Part shown: positions 17,194-26,425 of the stretch, piece after piece
Layout of the letters: each line of letters opens with the position of its first letter
Numbering within the stretch: position 1 is the stretch's first letter
Source: Methyloglobulus sp.
GTDB taxonomy: Bacteria > Pseudomonadota > Gammaproteobacteria > Methylococcales > Methylomonadaceae
Assembly (NCBI GenBank): GCA_013141505.1
Contig: JABFQX010000006.1
Span: forward strand, 153,300-217,299
Direction of reading: 5' to 3'
DNA: 64,000 bases
Notes under the pieces: generated by a model
Told to the model about the DNA's origin: nothing
The model's database searches: none
What the model saw: the letters and a program-made list of their open reading frames with translations, nothing else
Program-made: the position numbers and the translations under genes

Positions 17194-19466
17194 AATGAGC
17201 TATATTTTTCCCGTAAGCGTTGGCGAATAACTTCTGCCAAGGTGTTAACTACAAAGGTAAATAAGAACAGCACCAGTGCCGTCAAAAATAATACCCGGTA
17301 ATGGGTGCTATCGACTTCAGATTCTGGCATTTCGACTGCCACATTGGCCGCCAGTGTGCGTAAGCCCTGGAACACGCTAAAATCCATGACCGGGGTGTTT
17401 CCGGTCGCCATCAAGACAATCATGGTTTCACCGACGGCACGCCCCAGACCAATCATCACCGCTGAAAAAATGCCCGGACTGGCGGTCAATAACACCACTT
17501 TGGTCATGGTTTGCCAAGTCGTCGCTCCCAGTGCCAAAGAGCCTACCGTCAAATGTTTAGGAACGCTGAATATGGCATCTTCGGCAATCGAAAAAATCGT
17601 CGGAATCACGGCAAATCCCATTGCGATACCCACAATAAGGGCATTACGCTGATCGTAACCTATACCTAATTCACGATTAAACCAATCGCGCATTGACCCG
17701 CTGAATAAGAAACTTTCCAAAGCAGGGCTGATAGCGAACGTAAACCAAGCAACACAAATAATAAAAGGAATTAATACAATAGCTTCCCAACCTTCGGGGA
17801 CTTTTTGTTGGTATTTTTTAGGCAGGTATTGCCAAAATAAAGCAAACAGCATGACGGAAACAGGCAACAAGAATAGCGACAAAAATAGTCCCGCCAAATT
17901 TTTTTCAACAAATGGCGCCAACCAAAGACCGGCTAAAAATCCCAATATGACCGTTGGCAATGCCCCCATCAGTTCAATAGCCGGCTTTACTATCTGGCGC
18001 ATCGGCGGTGCCATAAAATAGGCCGTATAAATGGCACCCATCAAAGCCAATGGCAAAGCAAATGACATGGCATAAAATGCGGCTTTTAAGGTACCAAACA
18101 CTAAAGGCGTTAGGCTATATTTAGGCTCAAAATCATTGCTGGCGGATGAAGATTGCCAGATGTAGTCAGGTTTCGGGTAGCTTTCGTACCAGACTTTTTG
18201 CCAGAGTGATTTGAACGAAACCTCAGGGTGTTCATTTTCTATATTCCAGGCATGGAGTTTTCCGTCACCGGTTTCCAGCAAAAACCGGTTTGCCCGGGGC
18301 GATATCAAGGCGGCTACCGGTGTCGCAGCACCGACCTGCTGCTTGATAAGCTCCCGTTCGGCGGTAGAGTGATGAAGACTGACATTTCCCCCAGCATCGA
18401 CCACCAAAAAACCTTTGCGGCGTTGCTCGGCTTTAATGGCGACGATGGCCTGTGTCGATATATTAAATGACCTTATTTTTTTGAACGATAATTGGTTAAG
18501 CTCGTTTTTGGCTTGCGTCCACTGCGATACACGACCGGCAGAGTCACCAATCAATAAGGACAGGTCGCCATTCAGGAAAGCCATGCTGGTGATGGTTTGT
18601 CCCGCCTCAACTACTTTTTGCTCATGCTTGAGTTTGGGACTGCTCTTATCGCTGATGTCATAAGCACTTAACAGACCTTCGTTATTCAGCAAATAAAGTT
18701 CACGACCTTCTTTATCAATTAACAGTTCAGCGATTCCATCAGCCGTCACATCTAAGGTAACGGCTGTACGGTTTGTGGTCGCTTCATCGGCAAACAAGGC
18801 TTGTTCTTTAGCAAAATTCACCAGATGAATTTTATTGCCCGATTTTGCGGCGATAGTCGTCGAGTCGGGTTCTACCCTGACCGCAAGTTTCTCCAGAGCA
18901 GCGCCAGAATCGTCGATGACCAAGGCTTGCTCACCCAGAGGATAAGCGACGGACGGGGTAATTTGGCGGCTATTGTTGGGGTAAGTGACTTTGTATTGAT
19001 GCTTGAGAATAATAACTTTGCCATCGGATAAGCCATAAGCAACCGCACCCTGATTAATCGGGCTACCTTGGGCAAAGCTGCTAATCCGAACCCCATCGGG
19101 AACATTTATTTTTTGGTTTAACAGCAGCTTACCTGAGGCTAGCGCAAAAAAATTGATGTTGCCACTATCCGTAAACCGAACTGCAACCTCATTTTGTTCT
19201 TCTGCTTCCAGCAACAATGTCTTACCCGCGTTTTTTTCGGGAAGGTCGTATTCGGCTATTGGACTGGCCTTTGCCGATTCAAATAAGGGCAATACCACGT
19301 ACAACAGGTAAAAGAAAATCAGCACGATAGCGACAATGACCCCAAGCCCACCGACGACCACGCTGTATCGTGCCAGACTATCTTTCATTAATCGCCATTG
19401 TTGATAGCGTTTGCTGGGAACTGATTTTGCTGGTGAAGAGATTGAATTAGCGGTTTGCTCAGACAT
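17190..19466 (-). CDS. pstC: Phosphate ABC transporter permease PstC, long form
   Basis: The second permease of the phosphate importer, 758 residues against about 320 in E. coli. A first membrane segment (about residues 35-65) is followed by a periplasmic part of nearly 400 residues rich in beta-strands with propeller-like repeats (for example TSMAFLNGDLSLLIGDSAGRVSQW). The permease core with about six membrane segments and the EDAIFSVPKHLTVGSLALGATTWQTM loop follows. pstS is upstream but separated by two terminators, so pstC may depend on read-through or on its own promoter in 19467-19580; no Pho box was seen there. Confidence 0.93.
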   Translation of the reverse strand: MSEQTANSISSPAKSVPSKRYQQWRLMKDSLARYSVVVGGLGVIVAIVLIFFYLLYVVLPLFESAKASPIAEYDLPEKNAGKTLLLEAEEQNEVAVRFTDSGNINFFALASGKLLLNQKINVPDGVRISSFAQGSPINQGAVAYGLSDGKVIILKHQYKVTYPNNSRQITPSVAYPLGEQALVIDDSGAALEKLAVRVEPDSTTIAAKSGNKIHLVNFAKEQALFADEATTNRTAVTLDVTADGIAELLIDKEGRELYLLNNEGLLSAYDISDKSSPKLKHEQKVVEAGQTITSMAFLNGDLSLLIGDSAGRVSQWTQAKNELNQLSFKKIRSFNISTQAIVAIKAEQRRKGFLVVDAGGNVSLHHSTAERELIKQQVGAATPVAALISPRANRFLLETGDGKLHAWNIENEHPEVSFKSLWQKVWYESYPKPDYIWQSSSASNDFEPKYSLTPLVFGTLKAAFYAMSFALPLALMGAIYTAYFMAPPMRQIVKPAIELMGALPTVILGFLAGLWLAPFVEKNLAGLFLSLFLLPVSVMLFALFWQYLPKKYQQKVPEGWEAIVLIPFIICVAWFTFAISPALESFLFSGSMRDWFNRELGIGYDQRNALIVGIAMGFAVIPTIFSIAEDAIFSVPKHLTVGSLALGATTWQTMTKVVLLTASPGIFSAVMIGLGRAVGETMIVLMATGNTPVMDFSVFQGLRTLAANVAVEMPESEVDSTHYRVLFLTALVLFLFTFVVNTLAEVIRQRLREKYSSL

Positions 19467-19580
19467 AAGTCTATTCTAAGGTCGGTAAATGACGGGTAGA
19501 TGAAAGTATTGCGAATATCGTAATATCAAAACATTAAATGCACTCTATCATTTTAACCGTATGGTTACATATAACGTATG

Positions 19581-19602
19581 AAAAAAGCGCCATTTTATGG
19601 CG
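19581..19602 (-). terminator. Rho-independent terminator upstream of pstC
   Basis: CGCCAT (19588-19593) pairs with ATGGCG (19597-19602) around TTT. On the minus strand it is followed by a U-tract (complement of AAAAAA at 19581-19586). It is the second terminator met by transcripts leaving pstS. Confidence 0.75.
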
Positions 19603-19627
19603 TATTAACTGCTGACCGAAACATTAT

Positions 19628-19663
19628 AAAAAAAGCCAAGCCCTATCAAACAGGACTTGGCCT
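19628..19663 (-). terminator. Rho-independent terminator after pstS
   Basis: In minus-strand RNA GCCAAGUCC pairs with GGGCUUGGC (one U-G pair) around a 9-base loop, followed by seven U (complement of 19628-19634). It lies about 110 bp after the pstS stop and should lower transcription of pstC relative to pstS, as the binding protein is needed in excess. Confidence 0.8.
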
Positions 19664-19774
19664 ATGTCATTTTCAACCTTATTGATCTAGGTCAAGGAGG
19701 TTAAGTCAGACGAAGCATCCTTGCCCAACAGTTTCCAAGACAACATCTTATTTCATCAGCGACAAATAAATTTT

Positions 19775-20758
19775 CTACTTGATCGCTGATAACGCTTTTT
19801 CAACTATCTTTGCCGGCAAAGGTATATAACCGTCTTTGATGACCGATTGCTGCCCAGTTTTTGACAAGACCATTTTAATAAATTCATTTTCCAAAGGCGC
19901 TAACGGCTGATTTGGCTTTTTGTTGACATAAACAAACAGGTATCGCGTCAAAGGATAACTGCCATTCAGGGCATTTTCAGGTGTCGCTTCAACAAAGCTG
20001 GTACTGCCTTTCTTAGCCAAAGGCACCAACCTTACGCCTGATGTCGAATAACCCATGCCTGAATAACCGATACCGTTAACCGATTCGGTGACTGATTGAA
20101 CGACTGAAGCCGAACCCGGTTGTTCATTGACATTGCTTTTGAAATCGCCCTTGCATAAGGCGTGTTCTTTAAAATATCCATAGGTGCCTGATACAGAATT
20201 ACGTCCATATAACTGGACACTTTTTGCGCCCCAGACAGCCACACCGGCATCTCCCCAGGTTTCAATGCTGGCAGCACCGCCGCATTTGTTGGTCGATGAA
20301 AAAATGCTGTCCACTTGTTCCATCGTTAAGCCTTTTACGGGGTTGTCTTTGTTGACAAAAACCGCCAACGCGTCCACTGCAACAGGGATTGCGGTTGGCT
20401 TATAGCCGTGCTTACCTTCAAAAGCCTCCAATTCGTCATCTTTCATTTCCCGGCTCATCGGCCCCAGATTAGAGGTTCCTTCGGTCAAGGCTGGCGGCGC
20501 GGTTGAAGAACCTGCGGCCTGAATTTGAATATTGACGTTGGGATAAACACGGTTAAAGTCTTCTGCCCACAGCGTCATCAAATTAGCCAGCGTGTCGGAA
20601 CCCACGCTTGATAAATTACCGGAGATGCCACTAGCTGCTTGGTACTCAGGGATGCCTGCGTCAACAGTCGGCGCAGCGTGGGCATTGCCCGTTAATCCTG
20701 CAGATATCAGGCTGATTGCTACAGCACCGGTGATTTTCGTTTTCAAAATTGATTTCAT
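19775..20758 (-). CDS. pstS: Phosphate-binding periplasmic protein PstS
   Basis: PstS captures phosphate in the periplasm and delivers it to PstCA. The 327 residues have a signal peptide (cleavage after NAHA, near residue 28), the [23 protein letters not shown] start of the mature domain, [30 protein letters not shown] with phosphate-binding serines and [17 protein letters not shown]. It is the first gene of the pst group and has a clear Pho box 70-90 bp upstream, so PhoB control under phosphate limitation is expected. Confidence 0.96.
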   Translation of the reverse strand: MKSILKTKITGAVAISLISAGLTGNAHAAPTVDAGIPEYQAASGISGNLSSVGSDTLANLMTLWAEDFNRVYPNVNIQIQAAGSSTAPPALTEGTSNLGPMSREMKDDELEAFEGKHGYKPTAIPVAVDALAVFVNKDNPVKGLTMEQVDSIFSSTNKCGGAASIETWGDAGVAVWGAKSVQLYGRNSVSGTYGYFKEHALCKGDFKSNVNEQPGSASVVQSVTESVNGIGYSGMGYSTSGVRLVPLAKKGSTSFVEATPENALNGSYPLTRYLFVYVNKKPNQPLAPLENEFIKMVLSKTGQQSVIKDGYIPLPAKIVEKALSAIK

Positions 20759-20827
20759 TGATAATTCTCGAATATTAGACAGTTTTACCTTACTACGCTA
20801 GGCTCCGGCATAGCTTAATCAGTAAAT

Positions 20828-20847
20828 ATGACAGAAATGTGACAATG
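20828..20847 (-). promoter_or_regulatory. Pho box (PhoB binding site) of pstS
   Basis: On the minus strand TTGTCACATTTCTGTCATAT contains two TGTCA direct repeats 11 bp apart, separated by an AT-rich spacer, the arrangement PhoB recognises (CTGTCATA..A.CTGTCA). A third TGTCA lies 6 bp further upstream (20846-20850). The distance to the pstS start, about 70 bp, leaves room for a -10 element downstream of the box. Confidence 0.88.
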
Positions 20848-20866
20848 ACATTTTCATTTCAGAGCA

Positions 20867-21388
20867 TTAGCCTGCATCTTCTTCAAGCAAGGCTTTCGGG
20901 TTTGTTATAGCCAGCAGTTTCGCACAACCTTGAGGTAATTTCGACCAATCATCCGGCAAGCCTAGACGCACAAATCCAGCCGTTGGCAATAACTTGTCAA
21001 CTTCCGGCAAGCCAGCGGGATCAACCAAGTAGGCCAAGAGATCTTCGAACTCCGGGTTATGACCTACCATTAACACACGACCGAGCTCAGCGGGACATTC
21101 AGCCAATACTGATTTCACGCGTACGATGCCTTCATCGTATAACCGCTTTTCCTGTTGAATATCATGGCGGTCTTTGTCAATTGCGTCTGACACTATTTTG
21201 GCAGTCAATAGTGCGCGTGTTGCGGGCGAACTGATAATCACATCGGGGATAAGGCCATTCGTTTGCATCCACTCGCCAATACGCCTAGCATCACGCTTGC
21301 CACGTTTTTTTAGCTTTCGGTCATAATCCTCGGTTACTTCAAAACGCTCAGCCTTGCCATGCCTTAGCAACCATAACTCTTTACCCAT
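20867..21388 (-). CDS. sixA: Phosphohistidine phosphatase SixA
   Basis: SixA removes phosphate from histidine in phosphotransfer proteins. The 173 residues belong to the histidine phosphatase superfamily: the catalytic RHG (Arg9-His10-Gly11) in ELWLLRHGKAE, a conserved arginine in SSPATRALLTAKI and the second histidine in VLMVGHNPEFEDLLAYL. It lies upstream of pstS on the same strand and divergently from a CHAD-domain gene, and CHAD proteins occur with SixA in many genomes. Its start is followed upstream by a 204-bp gap shared with that gene. Confidence 0.92.
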   Translation of the reverse strand: MGKELWLLRHGKAERFEVTEDYDRKLKKRGKRDARRIGEWMQTNGLIPDVIISSPATRALLTAKIVSDAIDKDRHDIQQEKRLYDEGIVRVKSVLAECPAELGRVLMVGHNPEFEDLLAYLVDPAGLPEVDKLLPTAGFVRLGLPDDWSKLPQGCAKLLAITNPKALLEEDAG

Positions 21389-21592
21389 AGTATCCCTTTG
21401 TAATTACTCTTTATGTTATAAGCCAACCCTTTGTTACTCAAAAGAGGGCTATCCGCTAAAATCACAACAAACCGCAGCCAGATAGCAAATCGAAGGCTTA
21501 ATTTATTAAATATTTCATTGTCATCAAACATTAACACTGGATTGTTACAGTATTATGTACACTACATAAGTTTTTATTAGATTAATATTTAT

Positions 21593-23116
21593 ATGGCAAC
21601 ACATTTCGAATTACCGGCAAATTTAACGGCTGAAGCATTGTTTGCTTCATTAAACGATAAGTATGAAACGCATTTAGTTTCCAATCAATTTTTCCTGAAA
21701 ACTTATTACGACAGCTTTGACTGGCGTTTGTACAAAGCCGATTTGACCTGTGAGTTCAACCGCTCCAAACAATCGTCTTCGTTCACGCTGATTAATCGAA
21801 AAACCAATGAATTGGTGGCGAGCACCATTCTCTTCGATGTCCCGTCATTCAGCAGGCAGTTTAATCCTGGCAAAGTAAGACAAACCCTTGAGCCGATTTT
21901 AGAAATGCGGGCATTGCTGCCTATCTGCACATTGGAAGGGGAAACCTCGCTAATTAATATCGTCAATAAAGACGGCAAAATTGTCTTGAATTTGCTGATT
22001 GACGAATTTGAACTGCTCAACAATCGACTCACCCTACTCCCTGTTAAAGGCTATAACAAAGTCGCCGAACAGATCGTGGAAATGGTTACTAAGGAACTGG
22101 GTCTTAGCGCCGTTGATCGACCTGTATTGCTCGACGCTCTAAAGCTGCAAGGCCGTAAACCGAAGAGCTACTCGTCTAAATTGACTTTCCAGTTAACACC
22201 CGAAATGCCGACTGATGTCGCTTGTAAATCAATTTTCACTCACTTGCTCTCCGCCATTAAGATTAATGAGCAAGGCACCATCGCTGATATCGATAGTGAG
22301 TTTTTGCATGATTTTCGGGTTGCCGTCAGAAGAACCCGAGCTCTATTAAGCCAAGCCAGCCATGTCTTACCAGAAGAGGCGTTAACTCGCTATAAGGATT
22401 TTTTTTCCTGGTTAGGGCAGATCACCGGGGAAACCCGGGATTTAGATGTCTATTTGTTAAATTTTGAGCAATACAAAAAAAAATTACCGGCAGTCATCAG
22501 ACAAAGCATTAATCCATTGCAACATTTTTTACTTGCCAAGCAAAAAAAATCACAAAAGCAACTCGCAAAAAAACTGAACTCCAGCAAATATATGACCACC
22601 CTCGCGGAATGGCAAAAATATCTGCAAGCAATTCCTCACGAAAACCCACCTGAAACAGAAACGCAATCGACAATCAAACACTTTGCCGACCAGCGGATAT
22701 GGAAAACCTATAAACAAATCATAAAAAAGGGTGGGGGCATTGACAAACATTCACCACCAGAAGCCCTGCATAATCTCAGGAAAACCTGCAAAAAACTGCG
22801 TTATTTAATGGAGTTTTTTGCAGGCCTGTATCCAGAGCGGCGCATTGCAACATTAATCAAATACCTGAAAAATCTCCAAGAAGTTTTGGGCAGTTACCAA
22901 GACTACGCCGTGCAACAGCAACAGTTGCAACAATTCAGCGAAGAAATGCAGCGTATCAATACGCCCAATAAAACTTTTTTAGCCATGGGCGTTTTAATCC
23001 AAGATTTTGAAGTTCGCAAAGGTAAAGCGCGTGACCAGTTTTCTTCGGAATTCTCTATTTTTAATAAATCAGAGACCCACTCATCTTTTCATACTTTATT
23101 TGGAGCCGGTAAGTAA
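21593..23116 (+). CDS. CHAD domain protein with an N-terminal CYTH-like region
   Basis: CHAD domains are histidine-rich helical bundles that bind inorganic polyphosphate. The C-terminal half (about residues 205-490) has the hallmarks: HDFRVAVRRTRALL at 239-252, ETRDLDVYL, and LHNLRKTCKKLRYLMEFFAGLYP with the LQEVLGSYQDYAVQQQQL segment. The first 200 residues resemble a degenerate CYTH (triphosphate tunnel) domain with alternating strands, but the EXEXK motif is not intact, so catalytic activity is doubtful. Next to sixA and the pst genes, it suggests a phosphate or polyphosphate role (inference). Its frame is intact and the length is usual for CYTH-CHAD proteins. Confidence 0.85.
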   Translation: MATHFELPANLTAEALFASLNDKYETHLVSNQFFLKTYYDSFDWRLYKADLTCEFNRSKQSSSFTLINRKTNELVASTILFDVPSFSRQFNPGKVRQTLEPILEMRALLPICTLEGETSLINIVNKDGKIVLNLLIDEFELLNNRLTLLPVKGYNKVAEQIVEMVTKELGLSAVDRPVLLDALKLQGRKPKSYSSKLTFQLTPEMPTDVACKSIFTHLLSAIKINEQGTIADIDSEFLHDFRVAVRRTRALLSQASHVLPEEALTRYKDFFSWLGQITGETRDLDVYLLNFEQYKKKLPAVIRQSINPLQHFLLAKQKKSQKQLAKKLNSSKYMTTLAEWQKYLQAIPHENPPETETQSTIKHFADQRIWKTYKQIIKKGGGIDKHSPPEALHNLRKTCKKLRYLMEFFAGLYPERRIATLIKYLKNLQEVLGSYQDYAVQQQQLQQFSEEMQRINTPNKTFLAMGVLIQDFEVRKGKARDQFSSEFSIFNKSETHSSFHTLFGAGK

Positions 23117-23232
23117 ACTGTCTTACAGGGATTGTCACAAACCACTACTCATTACGAGCAGGCTCTTAGCATTATTTTTCCATGCCATTAATCCAATGAT
23201 GGCTTAGCCTTATCAAAAAAACAGGGGTTACC

Positions 23233-23979
23233 ATGAAAATATTGGCTTTATACAGAATTAAGGGCGGCGTAGGGAAAACATCAAGTGCCGTGAACCTAGC
23301 TTACAACGCCGCATTGGGCGGTTACCGCACCTTGGTTTGGGATCTCGATCCTCAAGGTGCAAGCACGTATTATTTTCGTATCAAACCCAAAATCAAAGGT
23401 GGCAGCAAAGATTTAATGGCTGGGAAACGCGATTTGGACGGCCTGATAAAAGGAACTGATTTTGCCAACCTGGACTTGATCCCGGCGGATTTTTCATTCC
23501 GAAACCTGGATCTGCTTCTGGATGATAAAAAACACCCCACCCAACAACTCAAAAAACGCCTCAGCCCTTTGGCAAAAGACTACGACTTTGTTTTTTTGGA
23601 CTGTCCGCCGAGCATTTCTTTGTTGTCTGAAGCTGTTTTTAAGGCAGCTGATGTTTTGTTGTCACCCGTCATACCCACCACGCTATCGCTGAGGACGCTG
23701 GCGCAATTAAATGCATTTATCAACGATAATGAGTTTAAAAATACTAGGCTTATACCCTTTTTCTCGATGGTTGATCGGCGAAAAACGTTGCATAAGGCTA
23801 TAATGGGAGAGGTTCTCGCCGATTATCCTGATATGTTAAAAACCGCTGTGCCTTATGCCAGTGAGATTGAGCGCATGGGTCTGGAACGTAAGCCTTTGCC
23901 CGCTTACAAGGATAAAAGCCGCGCTGCGGACGCTTATTCTGAACTTTGGCAGGAAATCCTGACTCAGATGAAAACTTAA
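23233..23979 (+). CDS. Orphan ParA-family ATPase
   Basis: A 248-residue ATPase of the ParA/MinD group. The deviant Walker A KGGVGKTSSAVNLAYNAA (from residue 10), the WDLDPQGASTYYF switch motif and the FVFLDCPPSISLLSEAVFKAADVLLSPVIPTTLS Walker B region are present. No parB gene or parS-like repeats are next to it, so it is not a standard chromosome partition pair; orphan ParAs position other cell structures. It has a good AGGGGTTACC leader and ends 67 bp before mgtE. Confidence 0.9.
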   Translation: MKILALYRIKGGVGKTSSAVNLAYNAALGGYRTLVWDLDPQGASTYYFRIKPKIKGGSKDLMAGKRDLDGLIKGTDFANLDLIPADFSFRNLDLLLDDKKHPTQQLKKRLSPLAKDYDFVFLDCPPSISLLSEAVFKAADVLLSPVIPTTLSLRTLAQLNAFINDNEFKNTRLIPFFSMVDRRKTLHKAIMGEVLADYPDMLKTAVPYASEIERMGLERKPLPAYKDKSRAADAYSELWQEILTQMKT

Positions 23980-24046
23980 ACAAAACCGCCCCTTCCGATC
24001 AGGAACGATTGCAGGGTAAAGACAAAAGCCAATAAAGCAAAATAAT

Positions 24047-25495
24047 ATGGACTCTTCAGCCCAACTGGACTCCACGAATTTCCTGCAACATCAATTACAC
24101 GATATTGTTTCTCTGCTGGAGAAACAGGAGCTGGAAAAATCCCTAGTCGACAAAAGCACGTCCAGTCATCATGACCTGGAAGAAACGCTGATTGTCAAAC
24201 AACATCAAGCGCGTATCCAGGAGCGCTTGGCCGATATGCATTCGGCAGATATTGCTTTGATTCTCGAATCCTTACCCCTTGACCAACGGCAATCAGTTTG
24301 GAACTCAATCAAAGGTGATCATGACGGACAAATTTTGCTTGAGGTCTCCGATGCCGTAAGGCAAACCCTGATTTCAGGCATGAAAGCCGAAGAGTTGGTT
24401 ACTTTTGCCAGCAGTCTCGATGCCGACGAAATTGCTGACCTTGCCGACGACCTGCCCAAACCGGCAATGCTCAAGATATTACGCTCTTTGAACAACCGGG
24501 AGCGTACCAACCTCAAGACCATCCTTTCGTACGAGGATGACCAGGTCGGTGCGTTTATGGATTTCGGCATGATTGCCATCCGGGATGATTTAAGTTTAGA
24601 AGCCATCATCGACTATATCCGTAAGCTGGGCAAGTTACCTGGACATACCGATAAATTATTTGTTGTCGATCAGGACAACATCGTCAAAGGCGTATTACCC
24701 GTGCAGCGGCTACTGACCCATGCACCTGAATTGCAGGTTGCCGATGCGATGGTGACTGATTTTGTCCAGTTTAGGATTGATCACGACACAGCCGACGCTT
24801 CCCGTGCGTTTGAACGCTATGACCTGATTTCCGCACCGGTTGTGGATAGCCGTGGTGAGTTGCAAGGCCGGCTGTGCGTTGACAGTATCATCGACTTCAT
24901 CCGTGAAAAAAATGATGAGGAGATGTTAAGCAAGGCGGGCGTAGAGGAAGACGAAGATTTATTCTCAGGAATATGGAAGTCTGCCCGCAACCGTTGGGGC
25001 TGGTTACTGATTAATGTCGCAACAGCCTTGGCTTCGACCCGGATTATCGGCTTTTATGAGGATGTTATCCTGCAATTGGTTGCCTTGGCTTCACTGATGC
25101 CGATTGTCGCGGCTATGGGTGGCAATACCGGCAACCAAACCAGTATACTGATCATTCGTTCACTGGCCTTAGGGCAAATTAACCCCGACAATGTACGGCG
25201 GTTGATAAAAAAAGAACTGATGTTGGCGGTCTTAAACGGCTTGTTTATCGGTATTATTGTCGGTGTCTTGAGCTGGCTACTTTACCATGATAAAGCTTTG
25301 GCATTTGTTGTCGGCTCCGCCATGTTGATTAACTTGCTGGTCGCCGTGACTGTCGGGCTAAGCATTCCCTTGTTGCGCCATAAATATGGTAGGGATCCCG
25401 CCGTCGGTGCTAGTATCATGTTGACAGCCATTACCGATTCAATGGGCTTTTTTATTGTCTTAATATTGGCGAAAATGTTTTTGGTCGGTCGGTAA
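24047..25495 (+). CDS. mgtE: Magnesium transporter MgtE
   Basis: MgtE is a Mg2+-gated magnesium channel. The order is typical: a cytoplasmic N domain of helical repeats (RLADMHSADIALILESLPLDQRQSVW), a CBS pair (about residues 150-285), a connecting helix and five membrane segments from about residue 325. The pore signature is in MPIVAAMGGNTGNQTSILIIRSLALGQI and the last segments carry SIMLTAITDSMGFFIVL. The 482 residues match the family. It is convergent with the next operon. Confidence 0.95.
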   Translation: MDSSAQLDSTNFLQHQLHDIVSLLEKQELEKSLVDKSTSSHHDLEETLIVKQHQARIQERLADMHSADIALILESLPLDQRQSVWNSIKGDHDGQILLEVSDAVRQTLISGMKAEELVTFASSLDADEIADLADDLPKPAMLKILRSLNNRERTNLKTILSYEDDQVGAFMDFGMIAIRDDLSLEAIIDYIRKLGKLPGHTDKLFVVDQDNIVKGVLPVQRLLTHAPELQVADAMVTDFVQFRIDHDTADASRAFERYDLISAPVVDSRGELQGRLCVDSIIDFIREKNDEEMLSKAGVEEDEDLFSGIWKSARNRWGWLLINVATALASTRIIGFYEDVILQLVALASLMPIVAAMGGNTGNQTSILIIRSLALGQINPDNVRRLIKKELMLAVLNGLFIGIIVGVLSWLLYHDKALAFVVGSAMLINLLVAVTVGLSIPLLRHKYGRDPAVGASIMLTAITDSMGFFIVLILAKMFLVGR

Positions 25496-25517
25496 GTTAA
25501 ATTCTTAGGCCAGAGTT

Positions 25518-25544
25518 TTCCGGGATTGTCCGATTCGCCCGGAA
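25518..25544. terminator. Hairpin between convergent genes
   Basis: TTCCGGG (25518-25524) pairs perfectly with CCCGGAA (25538-25544). It lies in the 58-bp gap between the convergent mgtE and phosphoesterase genes. There is no long T-tract, so termination is likely but not certain. Confidence 0.5.
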
Positions 25545-25553
25545 GGTTTGGAA

Positions 25554-26378
25554 TTATGATTTGCTCGCTACTTGGACAGATATTTCGGCTGAAGCGTAAA
25601 CCGGCAGTGGCTGTATCTGCTCATCCAGCAGCCGAAAACTTTCTTCACGCCAGTGGATGAGGGTCATGTTGCCCTGATAGTCTTCCGCTAGGGCAGTACA
25701 GCTTTCTATCCAATCACCGCAATTGGCGTAGGTTTTACCAAATTCCATCCGAGTTAAGTCGGCATGGTGGATATGCCCACAAATTATGCCGTCAACTTTA
25801 CGTTTTTGCGCTTCCAAACTCAGGATATGCTGATAATTACGCATAAACTGGGTGATATTTTTAACCTTATATTTTAAAAAATCGGCCAACGACCAATATT
25901 TAAAACCGAGCTTTTTACGTAGATGGTTCAGCCAACGGTTGATAACCAGCAAAATCTCATAGGCTTCACCGCCCAGATACAGTAGGTTTTTGTTATGGCA
26001 AACCACGTTGTCGAATTCATCGCCATGCAAAACCAGCAGCCGCTCCCCTCGTGCCGTGGTATGAATGGCATTGAGTTGGATATCGACATTATTGAACGAA
26101 GTGCCGACCAATTTCCGCAGCTGCTCATCATGGTTGCCGGGGATATAAATGACACGGGTGCCGGTCTTGGCTTTACGCAAGATACGCTGGACAATATCGC
26201 CGTGTAAAGGCGGCCAATAAACCCCGCTTTTGAATTTCCATAAATCAATGATGTCGCCGACCAAGTACAGAGTATCAGACTCGGTGTTGTCGATAAAGTC
26301 GCGGAGATATTCCGCCTTGCAACCTTTTGTCCCTAAGTGGGTATCAGAAATCCAGATAGTACGATAACGTAGCTTCAT
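25554..26378 (-). CDS. LpxH-like calcineurin-type phosphoesterase
   Basis: A 274-residue metallophosphoesterase with all metal-ligand motifs: SDTHLG, GDIIDLW, GNHDEQ, HGDEFD and GHIHHAD. Relatives are often named UDP-2,3-diacylglucosamine diphosphatase, but this branch is longer than true LpxH (about 240 residues) and is linked to glycosyltransferases, so a different lipid- or nucleotide-linked substrate is likely. It is the third gene of an operon with an MJ1255-type glycosyltransferase and a PAP2 phosphatase. Confidence 0.85.
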   Translation of the reverse strand: MKLRYRTIWISDTHLGTKGCKAEYLRDFIDNTESDTLYLVGDIIDLWKFKSGVYWPPLHGDIVQRILRKAKTGTRVIYIPGNHDEQLRKLVGTSFNNVDIQLNAIHTTARGERLLVLHGDEFDNVVCHNKNLLYLGGEAYEILLVINRWLNHLRKKLGFKYWSLADFLKYKVKNITQFMRNYQHILSLEAQKRKVDGIICGHIHHADLTRMEFGKTYANCGDWIESCTALAEDYQGNMTLIHWREESFRLLDEQIQPLPVYASAEISVQVASKS

Positions 26379-26425
26379 GTGTAAGCTCCAATATTTAATA
26401 GCAGAGAACGTAGAACATTTACCGT

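Noticed and set aside
21516-21545. Pho box before the CHAD gene
   Set aside because: A single TGTCA occurs without a proper second repeat 11 bp away.
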